A DNA stretch of 9,581 nt from Campylobacteraceae bacterium. Its GTDB lineage: Bacteria; Campylobacterota; Campylobacteria; Campylobacterales; Sulfurospirillaceae. The notes under the pieces are model-generated. The model was not told where the DNA came from and did no database searches. It was given only the letters and a program-made list of their open reading frames with translations. This document shows positions 5,646-9,581 of the stretch, in pieces. The translations under genes and the position numbers were made by a program. The stretch's first letter is position 1, and each line of letters begins with the position of its first letter. The stretch is taken from positions 1-9,581 of the forward strand of contig JAFLKZ010000031.1 of the NCBI GenBank assembly GCA_019162915.1. Reading direction: 5' to 3'.

Positions 5646-5664
5646 TATGGGCATACCAACTTGA

Positions 5665-5671
5665 AAGGAAG
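5665..5671 (+). promoter_or_regulatory. Shine-Dalgarno that fixes the aapJ start
   Basis: AAGGAAG ending 4 nt before the ATG at 5676. It rules out the upstream in-frame TTG at 5661, which has no ribosome site, and gives a clean signal peptide from Met1. Confidence 0.75.
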
Positions 5672-5675
5672 AGTT

Positions 5676-6704
5676 ATGATATTTCGTTCCAAACTGGCTA
5701 AAGTCTCTTTAGCAACTATCGCTATTTTAGGTATTTGTTCAACAACACTTAGTGCTGATACGCTAGGAGAAGTACAAAAACAAGGTTTCGTGAAGTGTGG
5801 TGTTGATGGTGGTTTACCAGGTTTTTCAGAGGTAGGCAGTGATGGTATCTATAAAGGTATCGATGTCGATTTATGTCGAGCCGTTGCAGCTGGTGTTTTA
5901 GGTGATGCAAAAAAAGTAAAATACATAGCACTTAACGCAAAAGAAAGACTTACTGCTCTTCAATCTGGAGAGATAGATATACTTTCAAGAAATACAACGT
6001 GGACACAAACAAGAGACACAACACTGGGTTTAAACTTCACAGGTGTTACTTATTATGATGGTCAAGGTTTTATGGTTAACAAAAAGTTAGGCGTAAAAAG
6101 TGCTAAAGAACTTGATGGCGCTTCTATTTGTCTACAAACAGGAACAACAACAGAATTAAATGTTGCTGACTACTTTAGAACCAATAAAATGAAATACAAA
6201 CTAGTCTCTTACGATACCAATGACCAAGTTTTGAAAGGCTATGAGAGTGGAAGATGTGATGTCTTAACTTCAGACCAATCTCAACTTTACGGTTTGAGAA
6301 TCAAACTTGCACAACCTGATGATTCTATCGTTCTTCCAGAAATCATCTCTAAAGAGCCTTTAGGACCAGTAGTTAGACAAGGCGATGACAAATGGTTTGA
6401 TATTGTTAAATGGACTTCGTATGCTATGATTACTGCTGAAGAAAAAGGTGTAACCAGTGCTAATGTAGATGCAATGCTCAAATCCGATGATCCCGATATT
6501 AAAAGATTATTGGGTTCTGAGGGACAAATGGGTGAAAACTTAGGTCTTAAAAAAGATTTTGCATACAATATCGTCAAACAAGTCGGTAATTACGGTGAGT
6601 CTTTTGAAAAAACAGTAGGTATGGGTTCTCCTTTAAAAATTGCTAGAGGTTACAATGCGCTTTGGAACAAAGGCGGTTTACAATACGCTCCTCCTTTTAG
6701 ATAG
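5676..6704 (+). CDS. aapJ: Periplasmic general L-amino-acid-binding protein AapJ
   Basis: This is the 342-residue substrate-binding protein of an AapJQMP/BztABCD-type polar amino-acid ABC importer. The N-terminus is a Sec signal peptide: basic IFRSKLAK, a hydrophobic core, and a likely cleavage after TTLSA before DTLGEV. There is no lipobox cysteine, so it should be soluble in the periplasm. The mature part follows the SBP_bac_3 fold and has the conserved AapJ blocks VKCGVDGGLPGFS, DVDLCRAVAAGVLGDAKKV, LSRNTTWTQTRDT, and LQTGTTTELNVADYF. The length matches the family, which is longer than single-amino-acid binders such as HisJ. It is the first gene of the operon and is followed by a strong hairpin before aapQ. 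Ligand range cannot be told from sequence; relatives take up several L-amino acids. Confidence 0.95.
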   Translation: MIFRSKLAKVSLATIAILGICSTTLSADTLGEVQKQGFVKCGVDGGLPGFSEVGSDGIYKGIDVDLCRAVAAGVLGDAKKVKYIALNAKERLTALQSGEIDILSRNTTWTQTRDTTLGLNFTGVTYYDGQGFMVNKKLGVKSAKELDGASICLQTGTTTELNVADYFRTNKMKYKLVSYDTNDQVLKGYESGRCDVLTSDQSQLYGLRIKLAQPDDSIVLPEIISKEPLGPVVRQGDDKWFDIVKWTSYAMITAEEKGVTSANVDAMLKSDDPDIKRLLGSEGQMGENLGLKKDFAYNIVKQVGNYGESFEKTVGMGSPLKIARGYNALWNKGGLQYAPPFR

Positions 6705-6720
6705 AAACTAAATTATTCTT

Positions 6721-6740
6721 GGGTAGATGCAAATCTACCC
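6721..6740 (+). ncRNA. Intercistronic hairpin with GNRA tetraloop between aapJ and aapQ
   Basis: GGGTAGAT (6721-6728), loop GCAA, ATCTACCC (6733-6740): a perfect 8-bp stem closed by a GNRA-type tetraloop, 16 nt after the aapJ stop. No U-tract follows (TCCACTTATT), so it is more likely a 3' RNA-stability element, or a leaky attenuator, than a full terminator. Such an element would favour aapJ product over the permeases. Confidence 0.6.
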
Positions 6741-6757
6741 TCCACTTATTTAATAAT

Positions 6758-6763
6758 AAAGGA
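6758..6763 (+). promoter_or_regulatory. Shine-Dalgarno that decides the aapQ start
   Basis: AAAGGA lies 5 nt before the ATG at 6769, but directly overlaps the alternative ATG at 6763. Start at 6769 is therefore preferred. Confidence 0.65.
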
Positions 6764-6768
6764 TGCAG

Positions 6769-7923
6769 ATGTTAACACTTTTGAGAAATCAAAAGGTCAG
6801 AGGAATTTTATTTCAACTATTGACCGTTATAGGCTTGGTTGCTTTTTTGTGGTATATTGGGGTGAATACCCTTACCAATATAGAACAAAGAGGCATTCAA
6901 ACAGGCTTTGGATTTTTAAATGGAACCGCTGGTTTTGGAATCGACCAATCTCCTATTGCATATACCGAAGAGAACACGCATGGTAGAGTTTTTATTGTAG
7001 GACTTTTAAATACGCTTATCATTGCTATGGCAGGTATTGTTTTTGCTACACTTTTAGGCCTTCTTATTGGAGTTTTGAGATTATCTAAAAATTGGCTTAT
7101 CTCGACTTTAGCAAGAGGTTACATTGATTTTTTTAGAAATATCCCCCTGCTTTTACAAATACTTTTTTGGTATAACGTCGTCCTTCGAGCTATGCCAAGT
7201 CCAAAACAGAGTATCAATTTTTTTGATATGTTTTTTGTCAATAATCGTGGTTTGTATTTTCCCTTGCCTGATTATAATACTACCTTTTTTGCGATGGTTG
7301 CAAGTTTAGGTATAGCACTGATTGGTATTGTTGCTTTAAATATGTGGGCTAATAAAAGAAAAGAAGAAAGTGGCGAAGATTTTGCTGTTGTTCCTTATGC
7401 CTTTGGGTTGTTAGTTCTCCTTCCTATCGTTGCTTACTTTTTAAGTGGGGCAAATCTTCATTTTAGTATTCCAGAATTGAAAGGTTTCAATTTTAAAGGT
7501 GGCAAAACACTCTCTCCAGAATTTTTAGCACTTACTTTTGCCCTGACTATCTATACCGCCACATTTATTGCAGAAGCAGTACGTTCAGGTATCGAGGCAG
7601 TGAGTCATGGTCAAAAAGAAGCAGCCGTATCGCTAGGTCTTTCACCTTATCAATCGTTAAAGTTTGTTGTGATGCCTCAAGCTATCAGAATAGCGATACC
7701 TCCTATCATCAATCAATATCTCAACTTGATTAAAAACTCTTCTTTGGCAACAGCTGTGGGTTATCCAGAAATTGTGACTGTATTTGCAGGAACATCACTC
7801 AATCAAGTAGGACAAGCTGTCGAAATTATCTCTATGACAATGCTTGTTTATTTGACCATTAGTCTACTTGTTTCAGCTTTCCTAAACTGGTTTAACCACA
7901 AAATGAAGATAAAGGAGCGTTAA
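6769..7923 (+). CDS. aapQ: General L-amino-acid ABC transporter permease AapQ
   Basis: First inner-membrane permease of the importer, 384 residues, the large size expected for AapQ rather than about 220 as in HisQ-type permeases. A first hydrophobic helix (about residues 13-32) is followed by a periplasmic stretch with FGFLNGTAGFGIDQS, a block typical of AapQ. The translocating MetI-like domain begins at about residue 75 (GLLNTLIIAMAGI). A long insertion in the middle carries further helices (about 165-240). The cytoplasmic EAA loop that docks the ATPase is EAVRSGIEAVSHGQKEAA (from E269), followed by LGLS and the MPQAIRIAIPP end. The last codons contain the aapM ribosome site, and only 1 nt separates the two genes, so translation is coupled. 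Confidence 0.95.
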   Translation: MLTLLRNQKVRGILFQLLTVIGLVAFLWYIGVNTLTNIEQRGIQTGFGFLNGTAGFGIDQSPIAYTEENTHGRVFIVGLLNTLIIAMAGIVFATLLGLLIGVLRLSKNWLISTLARGYIDFFRNIPLLLQILFWYNVVLRAMPSPKQSINFFDMFFVNNRGLYFPLPDYNTTFFAMVASLGIALIGIVALNMWANKRKEESGEDFAVVPYAFGLLVLLPIVAYFLSGANLHFSIPELKGFNFKGGKTLSPEFLALTFALTIYTATFIAEAVRSGIEAVSHGQKEAAVSLGLSPYQSLKFVVMPQAIRIAIPPIINQYLNLIKNSSLATAVGYPEIVTVFAGTSLNQVGQAVEIISMTMLVYLTISLLVSAFLNWFNHKMKIKER

Positions 7924-7924
7924 A

Positions 7925-9010
7925 ATGGCAATTTATGAAAAAATCAATGAACGAAAAGCTCCTTCTGGTACCAAAGGAGTTATGCATTGGGTAAGGGATA
8001 ACCTTTTATCTACACCATTAAATGTTGCCCTAACAGCTCTTGGTATTGCGATACTTTTTTGGATTATTCCTCCGTTTATTAAATGGGCGTATGTTGATGC
8101 AAATTTTATAGGAGAAACCAGAGAAGATTGTTCAAGTGGTGGCGCTTGCTGGGTTTTTATACGGATGAAACTTGATATGTTTATGTATGGATTTTATCCC
8201 TCAATTGAGAGATGGCGAGTCAATACTGTTTATGTGCTCTTTTTTGCGTTAATTGCAGCATTTAAATATCTAAAAAGCTCTGTCTTAAAAATTATTTTTG
8301 CACATATTTATTTTATAGCTGGATTTATATTAGTTCATGGTGGTTATTTAGGGTTAGAACTTGTTCCTACCGATAAATGGGGTGGTTTGATGTTGACCAT
8401 TCTTGTTGCGGCAGTGGGTATTGTTTGTGCTTTTCCCCTAGGTGTTATTTTAGCGCTTGGCAGACAGTCTCATCTACCTATCATTAAAAGTATTAGTGTT
8501 ACTTATATCGAATTTATCAGAGGTGTTCCTCTTATTACTATTTTATTTATGTCTTCTATTATCCTTCCTCTTTTCTTTCCTGAGGGAATGACTTTTGATA
8601 AACTATTACGGGCACTTATCGGTATTGCGATGTTTGAAGCAGCTTATATCGCTGAAAATATCAGAGGTGGACTGCAATCTATCCCTAAAGGTCAGTACGA
8701 AGCGGGAGATGCTATTGGACTATCTTATTGGCAAAAAATGTTCTTGGTTATTTTACCACAAGCATTAAAGGTAGCTATCCCTAATCTTGTGGGTGTTTCT
8801 ATCGCTCTCTTCCAAGATACAACACTTGTTCTTATCATCGGTTTATTTGATTTACTAGCGATGGTTCGCCTTAGTGCTGCGGATTCTTATTGGTTGGGCT
8901 ATGAAACAGAGGGTTATGTTTTTGTAACTTTTATCTTTTGGGCTTTTTGCTATTCGATGTCATCTTTTAGCCAACGACTTGAAAAACGATTTAATACTAA
9001 TTTACGATAG
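7925..9010 (+). CDS. aapM: General L-amino-acid ABC transporter permease AapM
   Basis: Second inner-membrane permease, 361 residues, predicted to form the translocation path with AapQ. The N-terminal extension has a helix at about 36-52, then a periplasmic segment with two cysteines (DCSSGGACWVFI), a block shared by AapM proteins. Several helices precede the MetI-like domain, which begins at about residue 155 (GGLMLTILVAAVGIV). The EAA loop is ENIRGGLQSIPKGQYEAGDAIGLS (from E244; listed here as EN.RGG..SI..GQ.EA..A.GLS), followed by ILPQALKVAIPN. AAGGAG lies 7 nt before the ATG and inside the end of aapQ. The aapP start follows after 8 nt. Confidence 0.95.
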   Translation: MAIYEKINERKAPSGTKGVMHWVRDNLLSTPLNVALTALGIAILFWIIPPFIKWAYVDANFIGETREDCSSGGACWVFIRMKLDMFMYGFYPSIERWRVNTVYVLFFALIAAFKYLKSSVLKIIFAHIYFIAGFILVHGGYLGLELVPTDKWGGLMLTILVAAVGIVCAFPLGVILALGRQSHLPIIKSISVTYIEFIRGVPLITILFMSSIILPLFFPEGMTFDKLLRALIGIAMFEAAYIAENIRGGLQSIPKGQYEAGDAIGLSYWQKMFLVILPQALKVAIPNLVGVSIALFQDTTLVLIIGLFDLLAMVRLSAADSYWLGYETEGYVFVTFIFWAFCYSMSSFSQRLEKRFNTNLR

Positions 9011-9018
9011 GAAAGATT

Positions 9019-9581
9019 ATGCAGGATAACAATATTATAGAAATTAAAAATTTGAATAAATGGTATGGCGATTTTCATGTTCTTAAAAACATCAATTTGA
9101 CTGTTAAAAAAGGTGAAATTATCGTTATTTGTGGACCATCAGGTTCTGGAAAATCAACACTTATCCGTTGTATCAATCGTCTTGAAGAGTTTCAAGAAGG
9201 GCAAATTGTTGTTGATGGAATTGAACTAGTGGATGATGTTAAAAAAATAAAAGCTATTCGTGAAGAAGTTGCGATGGTTTTTCAACATTTTAATCTCTTC
9301 CCGCACCTCTCCATTATTGATAATCTTACGTTAGCGCCTATCTGGGTGAAAAAAATGTCACGTAAAGAAGCCAATGCTTTAGCGATGAAATATCTAGAAC
9401 GTGTTAATATCGCGGAGCAAGCGCACAAATATCCAAATCAACTCTCTGGTGGACAGCAACAGAGAGTTGCTATTGCTAGAAGTCTTTGTAAAAATCCTAA
9501 AATTATGCTTTTTGATGAGCCTACTTCCGCACTTGACCCTGAGATGGTAGCTGAAGTTTTGGATGTTATGATAGAATTAGC
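9019..9581 (+). CDS. aapP: General L-amino-acid ABC transporter ATPase AapP (3' end outside window)
   Basis: ATP-binding subunit that powers the AapQ-AapM channel from the cytoplasmic face. The first 187 codons are present. They show an aromatic A-loop (Y16), Walker A GPSGSGKST (39-47), the Q-loop (Q89) in MVFQHFNLFPH, the ABC signature LSGGQ (142-146) followed by QQR, Walker B IMLFDEP (162-168) and the D-loop SALD (170-173). QHFNLFPHL is typical of polar amino-acid ATPases of the HisP/GlnQ group. The H-loop and C-terminus, roughly 55 residues by comparison with the family, lie past the right edge. AGGAAAG precedes the ATG. It is the fourth gene of the aap operon. Confidence 0.95.
   Translation, partial: MQDNNIIEIKNLNKWYGDFHVLKNINLTVKKGEIIVICGPSGSGKSTLIRCINRLEEFQEGQIVVDGIELVDDVKKIKAIREEVAMVFQHFNLFPHLSIIDNLTLAPIWVKKMSRKEANALAMKYLERVNIAEQAHKYPNQLSGGQQQRVAIARSLCKNPKIMLFDEPTSALDPEMVAEVLDVMIEL

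Noticed and set aside
5646..5664. Possible sigma-54 promoter (TGGGCAT...CTTGAA) before aapJ
   Set aside because: The GC doublet of the -12 element is missing and spacing does not fit; a sigma-70 type -10 box is present just upstream.
8101..8180. Two-cysteine segment in AapM as an unusual insertion
   Set aside because: This periplasmic block is, as far as I recall, shared by AapM family members, so it is not specific to this window.
1..9581. CRISPR arrays, tRNA or rRNA genes, insertion sequences
   Set aside because: No spaced repeat arrays, cloverleaf candidates, transposase frames or long terminal inverted repeats were seen on either strand.

Overview
The window looks like chromosomal DNA from a Campylobacterota (epsilonproteobacterial) organism, most likely Sulfurospirillum or a close relative. 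This rests on AT-rich codon use, sigma-70 -10 boxes of the TAnAAT type without clear -35 boxes, a class II (plant-type) DAHP synthase, and overall protein style. Genus is a recognition-based guess; phylum is fairly secure.

Layout. (1) Positions 2-91 hold the last 29 codons of a plus-strand ABC-transporter ATPase, overlapping convergently with the next gene. (2) Positions 50-3051 are an accessory, defence-type block, all on the minus strand. Read in the direction of transcription it runs mntA2-hepT2 (3051 to 2334), mntA1-hepT1 (2201 to 1526), a C-terminal remnant of mcrB (1530 to 1315), and an apparently intact mcrC (1318 to 50). Both mntA/hepT pairs have the nucleotidyltransferase motif GSx10DxD and the HEPN motif Rx4HxY, and both pairs overlap by exactly 8 nt. 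McrC keeps its PD-(D/E)xK nuclease residues but its AAA+ GTPase partner is reduced to about 71 codons, cut off right next to the hepT1 stop. (3) Positions 3235-4596 hold the class II DAHP synthase on the minus strand, a core shikimate-pathway gene. (4) A 77-bp divergent spacer leads to plus-strand rarD, a DMT/EamA-family permease. (5) From 5676 to the right edge lies aapJ-aapQ-aapM-aapP, a general L-amino-acid ABC importer: binding protein, two permeases and the ATPase, the last cut by the window edge.

How the parts work together. The aap genes form one operon with strong Shine-Dalgarno sites and a stable GNRA-capped hairpin after aapJ, which probably lets the periplasmic binding protein be made in excess over the membrane parts. 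The mnt/hep/mcr block is the unusual part. The only convincing promoters are just upstream of mntA1 and mntA2, so orphan mcrC is probably transcribed as the last cistron of the mntA1-hepT1 unit. The mntA2-hepT2 module is bracketed by a matched pair of short repeats (2308-2346 and 3115-3156), which suggests that these toxin-antitoxin pairs were gained or shuffled as cassettes.
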